DNA of 64,000 bases from Nilaparvata lugens (taxonomy: Eukaryota; Arthropoda; Insecta; Hemiptera; Delphacidae): contig NC_052505.1 of the NCBI RefSeq assembly GCF_014356525.2, forward strand, positions 15,309,635-15,373,634. The letters run 5' to 3'. Below, piece by piece: positions 31,860 through 44,379 of the stretch. Under the pieces are notes generated by a model that saw only the letters and a list, made by a program, of their open reading frames with translations, was not told where the DNA came from and searched no databases. Every line of letters begins with the position of its first letter. The stretch's first letter is position 1. Made by a program: the position numbers and the translations under genes.

Positions 31860-33150
31860 TCTGAATTTCTAATTTAGATTTAGATTTCTAATTTTAGATT
31901 TAGATTTCAAAAATCTAAAAGATTTTTGACGGTAAAGTTAAAAGGGCGTTCAGCGCAAATTATCCTCTAAATATGAGCAGCAAAACTGATATTAAGAATC
32001 ATGGGGTGTTTACTTAAAATCACTCAACCTAACGGGCCCTCCCAAAAATATATTTCTATATAGTTACGTCACTCTCCAGGTGATATTATGGTTGATATTG
32101 ATATGTTCCCTCCATTAAATACTGTATGAAGAATACTGAATACTGAACGAGATTTTTTACAATATTATACAAAATATATACTCAGTTGTAAATTATTCAA
32201 TAAGATTTAAAAACATTTCAATATGTACTTGGAAAGTCTGGTCAATGTTATTCAATTTCATTTTGGTGAATTAGAGAAGCAGATTTGGTTCCTGGTGCAA
32301 TGGACCAAGATCAGATTGTAGGTCACTCTGGTATCTTTGAGAATAATGAAGTGAAAACTAATAGAGACAGTATGAAGACGTTGTAATTGAATAAAAGATG
32401 AACATTGAGAGAGCGAATGAAGAACGTAATAACAAGATGTATATAACATGATGTGTAAACATATGTGACCGGTTATATAATATGATATAATATTATATTA
32501 TAAATTATGATAGGGGATATGACAGGTATCGTCCTATGTTTTGAGTAATTGTCAATGTTTATTGAGAATGATTGAATGAAGCTTATGGTGAAAACAGCAC
32601 GTAGTCTACCTTGAAGTACTTAGCACCCATTGAAATGTTCGTGGCAAATCGCTGTTTGCACAGATATTCAATTATCGAATGAAAATCCCCAGTGCATTAT
32701 AGAACGTCATGAACAGTGGTACTCAGTGTTTTTCCCCTATTCCATTGTGCTCAGTAGTTTTCCAGTTTTATCTACTAGCCAGTCTATCTGCTATCAGAAC
32801 GTGATACGCTTTTGAAATAGGTCGGTAAAGGACGGAAAGGACTACAGCGGAATAGTAAAATGTAATTTTGTTCTTGTGAAAGAAAATTCAAGCCCTCTTG
32901 GGAAAGCATCTGGTCAGTAGATCCCTGTGCCTTTCTTTTATCTTCACTTTATTCTTGCAATTTTCTCCGTTTCAACTGTGTTTCTTCGCTGTTCACCCTA
33001 TAAAATCGGTTAACTATTTTCTTTGACTTTTGTTAGCAGTGCGTAAGTTAGATCTCGACCGAACCTTTCTCCTTTTTCACAGCGTATAAAAATGAAAACT
33101 CATTTTGATGTTATTCAACAACAGTATTATGTCTTGTTTCCTTGTAATCT
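31860..33150. other. no gene seen
   Basis: AT-rich. ORFs of 61-63 codons (32258-32449 minus, 32630-32815 plus) have no motif. 'tctaatttagatttagattt' near 31866-31915 is a short tandem repeat. Confidence 0.4.
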
Positions 33151-33153
33151 GAA

Positions 33154-33308
33154 GTTGCGTACAGACTTATGTCCCACGAACTCGCGCATTTCACTTTTAA
33201 TCATCAGCTGATACAATTCTTATATCTGTATTTATACAGAAAAAGTAAGATACAGGTATATCCATCATAACATCAGCTGATTGCGGTGCATAAGTCTGTA
33301 CGTACCTT
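33154..33308. mobile_element. GTGCGTACA MITE, copy 3
   Basis: 'gttgcgtacagacttatgtc' and 'gcataagtctgtacgtacct' form the ends. Inner arms are 'atcatcagctgat' and 'aacatcagctgatt', and the centre is 'tatctgtatttatacagaaa'. An intact, uninterrupted ~155-bp copy. It lies 16 bp from the next element. Confidence 0.8.
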
Positions 33309-33324
33309 TGGCCACTATATTTTT

Positions 33325-33491
33325 ACTTTCCTTGCCCTATTACCATAGGTAAGAAAAGTATTGCTTTCCGAAAAAAATTAAGGTACCCCAATTTCTATAT
33401 TTCTATACGTTTCAAGGTCCCCTGAGTCCAAAAAACTGGTTTTTGGGTATTGGTCTGTATGTGTGTGTGTGTGGTGTGTGTGTGTGTGGTG

Positions 33492-33522
<31 letters not shown>

Positions 33523-34191
33523 TGTGTGTGTGTGTGTGTATGAGTGTATGTGCGTCTGTGTACACGATATCTCATCTCCCAATTAACGGAATGACTTGAA
33601 ATTAGGAACTTGAGGTCCTTCCACTATAAGGATACGACACGTACAATTTCGATCAAATGCAATTCAAGATGGCGGCTAAAATGGCGAAAATGTTGCCAAA
33701 AACAGGGTTTTTCGTGATTTTCTCGGAAACGGCTCCAACGATTTTATTCAAATTCATACCTAAAATAGTCATCGATAAGCTCTATCAACTGCCACAAGTC
33801 CCATATCTGTAAAAATTTCAGGAGCTCCGCCCCATCAATGCAGATAGATTCCCAATTATCAGGCTTCAGATACAATTGAAACAAAAAAAATCAAGTGGAG
33901 TAGATTGAGCATGAAAATCTCTACAATTAATGTTCAGTAACATTTTCACCTAAAATTGAAATAAGCTCGAAATTCGAGAAAATGTGATTATTCAATTGCA
34001 AATTATTGTTGATTCTATTAAATCATTCACTATGAAGAGATAGCAGACCTCATGTGTGTCTCCAGCGTTATTTCTCTGTCACCAGCTGGCTCAAATCTTT
34101 GAATAGTAGACTTGAGATGCGCGGGAACACTAGCGTCAGGTGATCAATTTTCATAACGGCAAGGAAAGTTGTGTGAGTGCGCCACACCAGA
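33325..34191 (-). mobile_element. Helentron-like element, copy 2
   Basis: Same ends as copy 1: 'actttccttgccctattacc' hairpin at 33325 and 'ggcaaggaaagttgtgtgag' ... CCAGA at 34191. It has a long imperfect (GT)n tract at 33455-33540 which generates the His/Thr repeat ORF on the minus strand (33378-33575). Interior words 'caagatggcggctaaaatgg', 'gctccaacgatttt' and 'tcaggagctccgcccc' match copies 1 and 3. Length is 867 bp, the usual size in this window. Confidence 0.75.
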
Positions 34192-34199
34192 TTTTTGAT

Positions 34200-36400
34200 G
34201 TTTTATAACATCAATTTTGGCCGTACTTCTTATCGACCTCTAGGCCTTATTCAAGTAGGTAGAAGAATTTCATTCAACATTCAACTAAAATGTTATTTAA
34301 CTCAACTGTCGATCAGAAACTTCCTTGTAGGAAATTACTTGAAGTTTTTTTTTTATAAAGATTTGAATATACCTGTATAATCATGCAGATGATGATCCCC
34401 ATTCGCTTAGTCTATACTGATAACTGATTATTGTAGTTCCTGATTGTTGTAAGGTTTTCTTCGTACCCCTTTAGAGAAAATTATAAAGATGATTATGGTA
34501 TGAATTGAGAGCCAGTCAATATGAATATATCGCAATTGAATGTGGTAAGTGAATAATTAACACTTATTTATTTATTAAAATAAATAAAAATTGTATTTTT
34601 AATCTATTATTTTATTAATTTCAAAAAAGGGTACTATAATTATATTTTTTAAATAAATATAATTAGCCCTGAATTCATACATTTTAAGAAGTTAATACAA
34701 TAGACACAATCACTCAAGAATAGTGGTCTGGCCAGAGAATTCGAACTGTAGCGCCAAAATCCCAGACTGCAGTTCTGCCAATAGCAGGCTTGTTTGCGCC
34801 AGCGCAGATCGTCCTGCTGTTTTGACCTTGTCGAGTTAAAAGCCCCAGTCATTCTTGTCAGCCCGTTGTCTTGTTGCAAGACCGAGTTTGTATTTTTGTC
34901 ATGTAATTTCGATCGGAAATTTCTTGTAAATAATTGTTTGAGTGTAGTGTGTGTGAATTATGAATATAACAGCGTAAATAGTGTTGAATTGAATTAATTT
35001 GAATCGGATTTGAATTTATAAAGAATCCAGTTTGAGCTTTGTTCGAACCACAGTGTATGACCTGCAAGTTGAACACAGAATCAATGCGAAAATACAGCCC
35101 GGAAGCCAAACCTGTCTTATTCCCAGATTTCATCCCACCCTGAACCTGATCAAAACACCTAATAAAGGCTTAAAAGGGCAAGTAGTCAAGCTTGGATTAA
35201 ATCTGGTGAGTTTTTGCTCTTTTTTATTGTTCATTAATGCAGAGTTTAACTGTACAAATAACCTGGCTCAAATTGAAGATTAAATTTTGCCCCTTGTTTG
35301 TATTTGATTATTTGAATAGTAAATTACAGTCCTCTGGTAGTTCTAGCCTGAGCTTTGTTCAGAACAAATAGTGTATAGATAAGTGAGTAATTTATAGAAA
35401 CAGCCATTCATAGAATAGTGTATAGATAAAACTGCTCTATATGGTTATCATCATCACAACAGTATTCATCTACTAATTAATATACTATTCATCTATCAGT
35501 AATATACTACGTAATTCATTCAACTTTAACGCTATATACTATCCTTGACAATCACTTGCAGAATGAATCAACAGGCTCTTGTTAACTATGATAATAGACG
35601 TAATAATGTTTCACAGATAAATTATAATGCGTGAATAATATAATAAGTATATGTTGTATAATACCGTAGTATTTCATATGCTACTGTGTATACATAGATT
35701 ATTATCACAGACAAGAATCGGACCTTGAATTTGTGATATCAGACATTATATATATAATACTGGTTTTGATTTCCAAAAAAAAGAAATTACGTTCAAAATT
35801 GAGGATGAAAGAAGGAATTAAAAATAATTTAAATTTCAAATCGAAAGAAATCTTTATTAATTGTTCTCTAATCCTCTTAACTCTCTCATGTTTCATCCAC
35901 CTGGTTTTCTGGCTAAGGTTCAAAAATCTACTGTCAAGGAGCTTTGAAGTATCGCTGGAAATTCTCAACTTAATCGGTTTATAATTTATTGCCAAGTCGT
36001 TTTTGGCACGAGAATTGATTTACTCTCACTGGTCGACGATCTTTCAACTCAATTAACGTCTTATAATTTGGCTAGTCAACTACTTTTATAAAGGTTACTC
36101 GGAAACAATAAACCCTAAAAATGTCAGTATTCAAGCATCCAAATTTGTGCCACATTTCTTGTACTTGTGAGTAGAATAACTGACAGGAGATACATGAATA
36201 ATTCTAGTTGAAACAGTCACGAAGATTTTAGAAATTAAATTTAATATGAAAGTCAATCAGTATGAATACAGAATTTTATAAATCAATCACTATAATCGTA
36301 TACAATTCAATCGTATTTAGTATAATTGTAATTAAATTCAGTATGAAAATCACGCATTATGAATTTTAGTTGTAATAGTCACGAAGCTTTTACAAATCAT
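34200..36400. other. no supportable gene; donor-like site at 35207
   Basis: Contains repeat words of the 'agaattatagtaccc' family (34590-34695). Overlapping ORFs on both strands at 34649-35283 show no known motif; one of them ends near a good donor match (CTG|GTGAGT at 35207), which leaves open a leader exon. 35300-36400 is plain AT-rich DNA. Confidence 0.35.
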
Positions 36401-36404
36401 ATTT

Positions 36405-36540
36405 ATTATTATTATTAATTCATACAAAAAGTACATCATAAAAATGATAGGGAGAGAAAAAAATAAGGTAACCTTGTGCTATTCCTCTCCCAAATTTATA
36501 TAAGGTTAGTCCAAAATAGGTTAAGTCTTGTAGTTGTTCA
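36405..36540 (-). repeat. SINE-like repeat body, inverted copy
   Basis: 'gctattcctctcccaaattt' and 'ccaaaataggttaagtcttg' are the complement of the words at 17930-17990. A (TTA)n tail complement at the left (36405) marks the 3' end, on the minus strand. Confidence 0.6.
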
Positions 36541-36942
36541 CTTCACAAAATTTTCTGTTTTCAATTATTTTCACAATGCAGATTTCTAAATTTAGATGTT
36601 TCAAAACCAAACAAATTCAGTATGAAAGTCAATCTGAAAGTAATACAGTATCATATAAATCAATCAGTATATATTGTATTCAATTAGTGTGGAAAATTAT
36701 TCCATTATGCGTTCTCAAGGTCCATTCATTTAGTAATTTTAATTTTCCACCTCCGGTTATCTTGAAAGTGAAAACAGTTGTGTTTTGAGAACTTTAAAAT
36801 GAAAAGTACTTTTTAGAACTAGCAAAAGCATAATGAATTGCTCACCTTTACACATTACTACATTAATGATCTACTATGTAGCCCATTTAGTCCGTTCGCG
36901 ATCAGTTCAAGGGCCTTTGGAATAACACTGTTAAAATTAAAA

Positions 36943-37245
36943 AAATTGGAAGAAGATGAAGAAGAGGAGGAAGAAGAAGTAGAAGAAGAAGAAGAAGAAG
37001 AAGAAGAAGAAGAAGAAGAAGAAGAAGAAGAAGAAGAAGAAGAAGAAGAAGAAGAAGAAGAAGAAGAAGAAGAAGAAGAAGAAGAAGAAGAGGGAGAAGT
37101 AGAAGAGAAAGAGGAAGAAGTAGAGGATGAAGAAGAAGAAGAAAACAAAAAAAAAGAAGAAAAATAAAAGAAGAAGAAGAAGAAGAAGAAGAACAACAAC
37201 AACAACAAGAAAGAGAAAAAGAAGAAGAAGAAGAAGAACGGGAAA
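36943..37245. repeat. (GAA)n microsatellite
   Basis: A nearly pure GAA run at about 36980-37095, with degenerate GAA/GAG/AAC flanks to 37245. It accounts for all the poly-Glu, poly-Ser, poly-Leu, poly-Phe and poly-Lys/Arg ORFs in both strands between 36838 and 37309. Confidence 0.95.
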
Positions 37246-37619
37246 GACTGTTGAACAAGCCATTAGCTGCTGCCATCTAGTGGAAAAATTGAGAAATAAT
37301 AATCGTTAACCAATGAGAGAACGAGTAGGCTGAGCTATGAGTAGTGGCTACTGTCTGTAACTCGATTGTGATTGGTTCTTTCTTCTCTTGTTAATTTCAA
37401 ACTCCATCTTCTCACTTCTCCCCTCCTCTGCTACACTTCTTGTCTTACTCACTCCTGATGTCCTGAATATTGTATTGAATCATGATTCAAATTGCATTCC
37501 ATCTTCATTCTGATCAATGATAATCTTTCTGTTATTACAGTGTGAAATTTATTGATAGTTACCTACATTATATTTCCAGTAATTGTGAAATGGAGAATAC
37601 GCCCAAGCTGGCATTCATC

Positions 37620-37977
37620 GAAGGAAAAGGAGCCTCCTTCATACGCCAATATTAGAGTAAAAATCAGACTATAGAATGATTCATCATAAATCAGCTGTCG
37701 AGTGGATTATAAATTGCATGTAATATATCAATGTAACTTATTGAAAACACAGCTGTTGTATGGACAGTGAGGCATGCAATTGATAACTTGAAGTAGCATA
37801 GTATTTTCTCCCGATTTTTCTCTGCTTTCAACTCGGTAAGCTTTTGATGATAGCAGCATAGCTGTTTATACACCGATATCTCTCCGACACGACCGGACAG
37901 GTCAGATATTACTCTGATGGAAAGTATTAGAGGAGACTGTGGTTTATAACGAGGTCTACTGTTCACAGAACTACTAG
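37620..37977 (-). mobile_element. CTAG...GGTCAAT repeat family, copy 3, truncated
   Basis: Starts inside the family at 'ggaaaaggagcctccttcat' and runs to the usual CTAG end (37974-37977). The 'cgtcgacgcg...ggtcaat' half is missing. The interior differs from copies 1-2 around 37700-37930, so it may contain replaced sequence. Confidence 0.7.
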
Positions 37978-38196
37978 TTATAGGTGAGAACACGGAAAAT
38001 AACTTTATTTTCTCAAATCAAATTTAAGTTTATTCATTAAAACAATTACAATACAAATGTGGATACTATAACATTTAATACAAATAAAACAAAGAAGAAA
38101 GGTCTTTTTCTGTTCTCTCAATCATAGAAATTGGCATCTCTATAATTAGGGATGAATAGGGATTGTGTGGATTTCAGTTGGCAGTTATATTATTCC

Positions 38197-38416
38197 TATA
38201 GTGAGGTCCACGTTATAATGACAGTATTTGATCATCTTTGGTTTTGCTATCCTTGTCTATCATTCGACAAAGCCGGTGGTACTATCCTTTTCTAGGTCCA
38301 CAACGATGCCAATTATGTTTTTGACAGTGTAGAAATATAATTAATTAATGCAGAGAATCGGCATCGCTATTCTTCTATCTTTATCCACTGTCATTATAAC
38401 GTGGACCTCACTATAG
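38197..38416 (+). mobile_element. AGGTCCACG MITE, copy 3, short form
   Basis: A 220-bp element with well-kept ends (CTATAGTGAGGTCCACGTTA and its inverse). It has a shorter core than copy 1 and matches the size of 61479-61697, suggesting a distinct short subfamily. Confidence 0.85.
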
Positions 38417-38419
38417 TGC

Positions 38420-38905
38420 AGCGTCATTGGCTGTTGACCACTGATGACAAAAGAGCCTTCTGCGTGCTGCACCATTGTCAGATTGTGTGCTGACCCAGCT
38501 CAGTGGCCATGTTCAGTTCAGAGCAAGTTTCAAAGGCTGGGCTCAGGCTAAGTGGTAAGCCCTCGTCTATTCAATACTCCGGCTTTAAACAGAATAGGAA
38601 ATTGTTTTCAACTAGCCGTGCCAAGCAGGAAGAAAGCCAGTATTAATTATTACCGTTCTATATCCGAAATTATTGAAGAAGCCAGGTAAACTGCCAGTGT
38701 CGTTGTGTACAACGAAATTGCTATTAACTTGGTACACCTTCTAGGTTCTTCTGTAAAGCTCCACTCCTCTTGAAGAAGAGAATATCCTCTCCCTTCACCG
38801 CTTCATCTATTACTGCCGACATGATGATAGAATAGATTACCTACTTAATTCCTTATGTCAATGCTTGGATTGCCCTTGGCGCAGTCCTAACTTACCCCCC
38901 CTCCC
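38420..38905. other. slightly GC-richer block, no supportable gene
   Basis: Contains 'gaagccaggtaaac' (38679) and 'gtggtaagccc' (38552), donor-like words, but no open frame of note between them. I do not call an exon. Confidence 0.25.
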
Positions 38906-38909
38906 ACAC

Positions 38910-38913
38910 CCTT

Positions 38914-38957
<44 letters not shown>

Positions 38958-38992
38958 TTTCATCATCATCATCATCATCATCATCCCATCCA
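38910..38992 (+). repeat. (CAT)n microsatellite
   Basis: Two runs of CAT repeats separated by 'tttt'. They give the poly-His stretch of the 38865-39071 ORF, which is not a gene. Confidence 0.95.
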
Positions 38993-39330
38993 TCAGCATT
39001 GTCGCCCTCCGTTACTCAATTCACTGTTTATTCAACAGGGCCGCATTATACAATGTCATTTGAGATTCTAATCTCACGTCTGCCTCGCAAAATTTATTTC
39101 CTTTCCCACTCCTTCCTCGTCTTATATCCATCCATCCATCTTTTTTCTCCAGTCAAAAGAAAGTCTCTAGCAGCAGATTGGCGAGCAATTAGTAGCAAAT
39201 TAGAAGGATACATAGTTAATCTCCTCAACAATGTCTTTATCTTCTTGACTTCATCCAACTTCCTTCTTCCCTGACTAAGGAATGGATTTCTCATCCTTCT
39301 GTACTCATGTTGTTTCTTTGGCCCACTTTC

Positions 39331-39575
39331 TTTTCTACCTTGAATCTGTGCTTTAACTTGAATCTGTTTATTCAACTTCTGTTGATTTATTTTCAATCTC
39401 AATTTGTCTATACTTATTCTTTTTATATTGCATGGAAATCCTTACACCTCTTCGTTCTCCTTTCTTTTCTACCTTATGTGCTCTAACTTCAATCTGCTTT
39501 TTCGAATTTTGTCAATTTCCTTTTAATCTGAGTATATGTCCATTCACCTTCTTTTTCTTACATTGCGTAGAAATT
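39331..39575 (+). repeat. ~144-bp tandem duplication
   Basis: 'ttttctacctt', 'tttaacttgaatctg', 'tttttatattgcatggaaat' recur from 39475 ('ttttctacctt', 'tctaacttcaatctg', 'cttacattgcgtagaaat'). Confidence 0.6.
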
Positions 39576-39579
39576 CATA

Positions 39580-40540
39580 CTCATTATTGCTAGCAAAGAA
39601 GGATAATCATTGTCAATTACTCATTGACTTGAATTTGAATTGAATTGAGTTTTATTCATTTCGATAGATTCATTATGATAGATAAACTACAGATTTTAGA
39701 ATAAAATATAATTATACACAGGATATAGTAACACTACAAATTAATATTCAAATTTAATTACATGACAATACATAATAGTAGGAATATTATTCCTATTTCT
39801 TGAATAAAAAAGTAGATAAAGAATAAACAAATTCTTAGAATGTTTTCGCCTCACCTACTGTACTTATGCATATGATCATAAATTAGATCTTCATTTTATA
39901 ACTATTATTTATAATATGAAGGATATAATTTCGTTATTATAAAATAAATAAATAAATAATTCTAATTCTAATTAAATAAATGCATGAATCTTGGTTTAAA
40001 TTTAGTAGCATATACTTATATTTATTTTTTGTAAAGTTTTTTGTATTTTGTTTTTGTCAATAGAATGTTACTCTGTATTAGAGTAGAATTGAAATTATTC
40101 ACTTCTTATCGTCTTCTATATTAGATACTAGTAGTTTTATTGTGCTTAACTTATGTCAGGTGCCCACAGTCTGCTCTCTTCATTAGAATGTCGTAAACAT
40201 AAAATTCATAGCCCATTTATTGATTCAACGATGTAAAATTATTTATTTTTCTTATAATTGGGAGAGGACAATCAGGCACAGCTCAAAACTGTTCCTCTGC
40301 CAAATTTTGATTTATATACTAGTCCAGAAAGTAGGTTTTTTTCCACTTTAGAAAATCTTGTCAAATATTTTTCTCAGCTACCTAAAAACAAGAAATTTTG
40401 AAATTAGAAAGATTGGAAACCGAATGAATAAGAAAATTACTTTCACTGAGCATTAAAAACGTTAATATTAAATAATTTGTAAAAAATCCTATCCAAAACT
40501 GTCTAACATTCATATCTTATTAGTCGAGTTAAGAGACCTT
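39580..40540. other. AT-rich; retroelement-tail words, no gene
   Basis: 'gaattgagttttattcattt' near 39646 and 'aggcacagctcaaaactgtt' near 40276 resemble LINE/SINE 3' sequences (the latter like 11940-12275). No coding part. Confidence 0.4.
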
Positions 40541-40690
40541 GGCCCGGTTGCACAAAAGCCGGTTGAATTTTAACCGTGATTAACTTTACGAGAACCAATC
40601 AGAGAAGGTAATTTTTTATAAGACGGCTGCTTCTCTGATTGGTATAATTAATCACGGTTAAAATATAACTAGCTTTTGTGCAACTGGCTC
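40541..40690. mobile_element. palindromic TTGCACAAAAGCCGG MITE, copy 2
   Basis: 'cggttgcacaaaagccggtt' and 'gaattttaaccgtgattaa' at the left; 'aattaatcacggttaaaat' and 'agcttttgtgcaactgg' at the right. The inner arms also pair ('accaatcagagaag' / 'cttctctgattggt'), so the whole ~150 bp folds. Confidence 0.85.
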
Positions 40691-41420
40691 TTACTAATAA
40701 CTAACAAATAATTTGTAATAAACTAACTAAATAACTAAGAATGTGTGATTGTTGTAAAGTTTGGTAAAATTCAAACTCACAAAGAAATTATCATTTATTA
40801 TTTGATGCCCGAATACTCTCCTCAATTTTTATCATCAAATTATAGTCATTCGATTCAAATCCAATTAATTCTTCTTGTTCACAGATGTGAAGAGTTTTCT
40901 GACATTTGGCCTAAACAAGAGAGAGTGCTCTTTATGTGAACATCTCTCGAAATACCCGCTAAGCATCTCGTATTTCGTTGCTAGAATTTGATTCTGTGAG
41001 ATAGGTGGAATCTCTCTATTCAATTTCCGTTTGCAGCAACATACCGAACGATTGTTTTCCAGATTTATTTCTGTACGCTTCAGTAACCACGCACTCTTCC
41101 TCTCATCTCAAAATAGTAAAGTTTTTCAGATTCTGGCATCAGAGATGCAAAACTCACTCTGAAACAATCACTCTCTTTCTCCTACTTCATCCTTTCGAGC
41201 ATGATTTCACCACTAGAGATCTGTGGAAACAGAACTGCTTTTTGTATTGAATACTCTCCATCAGAACGTATGATTTTCGACCTCCGATTTACTAGTCCTG
41301 TTTAACATTGATTTGTTGTTTAGGATGATGCCTGCTAGACTTGTGTGTGGGCTGGGATGTAGATTGTCATTAATAAATCAGTAAATAAATATATGAATAA
41401 ATGGGTTGGATGATAAGACA

Positions 41421-42675
41421 TTAAGGCTGTGCAAAGGCTAGAAATAACTACTGGTGAATTATTAAAAATAATATTCTACTGGTATGGTGATATTTTTCGA
41501 TTTGTATAACATCAAGCTATCAAAATGAAAAGGTACAAAGGAAAGTGATAGACCTTGACATAGATTAGGTTCATTAACGCTGTGCAAAGGCAAAAAATAA
41601 ACTTTCTACTTGTGATATTTTTGAAAGTTTTTCGATTTGTATATCATCAAGCTATCAAAATGAAAAGGTTTCTCAGAAAACATTTTTTCCGATCATTATT
41701 TTTTGATATATGAGCGCCTAAAGTTTAAATTTTTGGGACAGAACATTCCAAATTAGGTAAGTGATAAATCCATGAGATTTAGAGGATAGATTTTTCATAG
41801 TATTGTTGATCTAGTGAAACAAAAATTTTCTGAAAATATCAATTTTTGAGAAAGTTATTCAATTCATCAACCAAAAATAACTTTTAGTTGAGTTATTTTT
41901 GGTAAATTGAATTACTTTCTCAAAAATTGATATTTTCAGAGAATTTTTGTTTTAAAAGATCAACAATACTATGAAGAATTTATCCTATAAATCTCAAGGA
42001 TTTATCTCTTACCGAATTTGAAATGTTCTGTCCCAAAAAATAAAACTAGGCGCTCATATCTCAAAAAGAGATATTTTTTGATATATGAGCGCCTAACGTT
42101 TAAATTTTTGGTACAGAACATTCCAAATTCGGTAAGAGATAAATCCATGAGATTTAGAGGATAGATTCTTCATAGTATTGTTGATCTAGTGAAACAAAAA
42201 TTCTCTGAAAATATCAGTTTTTGAGAAAGTTATTCAATTTATCAACCAAAAATAACTTTCACTTGAGTTATTTTTGGTAAATTGAATTACTTTCTCAAAA
42301 ATTTATTGATATTTTCAGAAAATTTTTGTTTTACTAGGTCAACAATACTATGAAAAATTTATCCTCTAAATCTCAAGGATTTATCTCTTACCGAATTTGA
42401 AATGTTCTGTCCCAAAAATTTAAACTTTAGGCGCTCATATCTCAAAAAGAGATATTTTTTCTCAGGAAAAAAATGTTTTCTCGAGAAAACTTTTTCATTT
42501 TGATAGCTGTTTGATATACAAACCGAAAAACTTTGAAAAATATCACCAGTATAAGGTTTATTTTTAGCCTTTGCACAGCCTTTTAACATTGGCTTGCACA
42601 GCGTTGATGAACCTTATCTATGTAATCTATGTAATATATCTTTTATGTAAATGTCTATCACTTTCCCTTGTACCT
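41421..42675. mobile_element. complex nested foldback element
   Basis: TTAA then GGCTGTGCAAAGGCTAG at 41425; TTTAGCCTTTGCACAGCC ends at 42580. Within it, inverted and direct copies of 'tatgagcgcctaa.gtttaaat', 'ggacagaacattccaaatt' and 'gagatttagaggatagatt' alternate several times. A second inverted pair ('gtacaaaggaaagtgatagac' side at ~41530; complement at ~42660) encloses it. It is the same family as 19201-19729 but rearranged. The ORF 42359-42589 is a shadow. Confidence 0.7.
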
Positions 42676-43068
42676 GATGATCGACGTAACGAGATCCATG
42701 TATATGTTTTATATATTTGTTGATCAATTCTATTCTATTCTAATCTCTTATGCTAGCCTTTAGAAGCGGGCTCCCTTTTTTCTCGAAAATAGTTTCCACT
42801 TTTTCTTGTTATCAGAAGGAAATAACAAAATGAGAGTGATTCTCGTCATTCAAATAGCACGAAACAGATTCTATTCACTTAGTGACGAAACTAATTTGAC
42901 TCTCATGTCACTTTAACTTGAGTGGTTAGAAAGCAGCAGCGTAATTATTTCCCACGATAGAAAGAATCTTTATAGGTTAGACAAATTCATCTTCAGACAG
43001 GTCAGACAAAAATCAGAATTCATCGAATACTTTATCTGTGTTGTTGAAATATAGTAATATACACGTAT

Positions 43069-43224
43069 AGGTGCGACGCGCCGCGAACATGAGCAATTCA
43101 ATTTTAATCAGCTGATTATATCTGTATTTTTATAGAAAAGATAAGATACAGTTATAAAAAGCTTGACATCAGCTGATTAAAAGTGAATTGTTCATGTTCG
43201 CGGCGCGTATATCTGTACGCACCT
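43069..43224. mobile_element. GTGCGTACA MITE, copy 4
   Basis: Ends AGGTGCG / CGCACCT with arms 'gcgccgcgaacatgagcaat' and its complement, and paired 'atcagctgatt' cores. Flanked by TAT on both sides (43066-43068 and 43225-43227), a possible 3-bp target duplication. Confidence 0.85.
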
Positions 43225-43232
43225 TATGGGAT

Positions 43233-43400
43233 ACGAAAGACGACATGTTGGACGCATCATCACTTATGAACTAATGAACTGATTAACTTGCAATTCTACA
43301 TTCAGATTCTGAATTTACTGAAGATGATTACAGGCCTATTTTCATCCTAATTGAACAATTAATTTCAATTCAATAATTAAAACAGATTTATTTAATTTGT
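43233..43400. repeat. Helitron-type interior fragment
   Basis: 'gacgcatcatcacttatgaacta', 'aacttgcaattctacat' and 'acaggcctattttc' recur at 57085-57250, where they precede a degraded Helitron-like 3' end. Truncated here. Confidence 0.45.
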
Positions 43401-43530
43401 GATTCGAAGTTTTCGCAACTATTAAAGCCCATCAAAAAGAGCTGTCTCCAATTGATACCATAGCGTATTTTGTAGCAAATGTAGTTCATGAATCAAAGGT
43501 TGCTGGTTCGAGACCAATCAAACTTATTTT

Positions 43531-43662
43531 ACTTTCCTTGCCCTATTACCATAGGTAAGGAAAGTATTGCTTTCCGAAAAAAATTAAGGTACCCCAATTT
43601 CTAAATTTCTATATGTTTCTAGGTCCACTGAGTCCATAAAAGTGGTTTTTGGGTATTGGTCT

Positions 43663-43723
<61 letters not shown>

Positions 43724-44374
43724 TCTGTGTACACGATATCTCATCTCCCAATTAACGGAATAGCTTGAAATTTGGAACTTAAGGTCCTTCCCCTATAAGG
43801 ATCCGACACGAACAATTTCGATCAATTTCAATTAAAGATGGCGGCTAAAATGGCGAAAATGTTGTCAAAAACAGGGTTTTTCGCGATTTTCTCAAAAACG
43901 GCTCCAACGATTTTGATCAAATTTATACCTAAAATAGCCATTGCTATGATCTATCAACTGTCACAAGTCTCATATCTGTAAAAATTCCAGGAGCTCCGCC
44001 CCATCTATGCAAAGTTCGATTTTAGATTCTCAAATATCAGGCTTCAGATAAAATTTAAACAAAAAAATCTTAGTGGAAAAGATTGAGCATGAAAATCACT
44101 ACAATTAAGGTTCAGTAATATTTTCACCTAAAATTTAAAATAAGCTCGAAATTCGAGAAAATAAGATTATTCAATTTCAAACTGATGGCAACTGTTGATT
44201 CTATTGAATCATTCACTATGAAGAGATAGCAGACTTCGTGTGTCTCCAGTGTTATTGTCTTGTCACCGTCTGTCTTGGATCTTTCAATAGTGGACTTTTA
44301 TGCGCGTGAACACTAGCGTCAAGTGATAAATTTTCATAACGGCAAGGAAAGTTGTGTGAGTGCGCCACACCAGA
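43531..44374 (-). mobile_element. Helentron-like element, copy 3
   Basis: Same ends and interior words as copy 2, 844 bp, with a cleaner (GT)n tract at 43668-43715. Upstream, 'gttgctggttcgagacc' (43498) looks like a tRNA-type B box from a SINE head adjoining the insertion. Confidence 0.75.
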
Positions 44375-44379
44375 TTTTT

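Noticed and set aside
33378..33575. His/Thr-repeat ORF
   Set aside because: Translation of the GT tract inside a Helentron-like element; the same applies to 49633-49948.
35032..35283. Host exon ending at the GTGAGT donor
   Set aside because: The donor match is good but there is no acceptor of comparable quality upstream and no recognisable protein; kept only as a note.
36838..37309. Overlapping ORFs of 60-124 codons on both strands
   Set aside because: All are poly-Glu, poly-Ser, poly-Leu, poly-Phe or Lys/Arg translations of a GAA microsatellite.
38865..39071. ORF with a long poly-His run
   Set aside because: Product of a CAT microsatellite; no conserved flanking residues.
43498..43515. 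tRNA gene from the B-box-like GGTTCGAGACC
   Set aside because: No cloverleaf upstream; probably the head of a decayed SINE.
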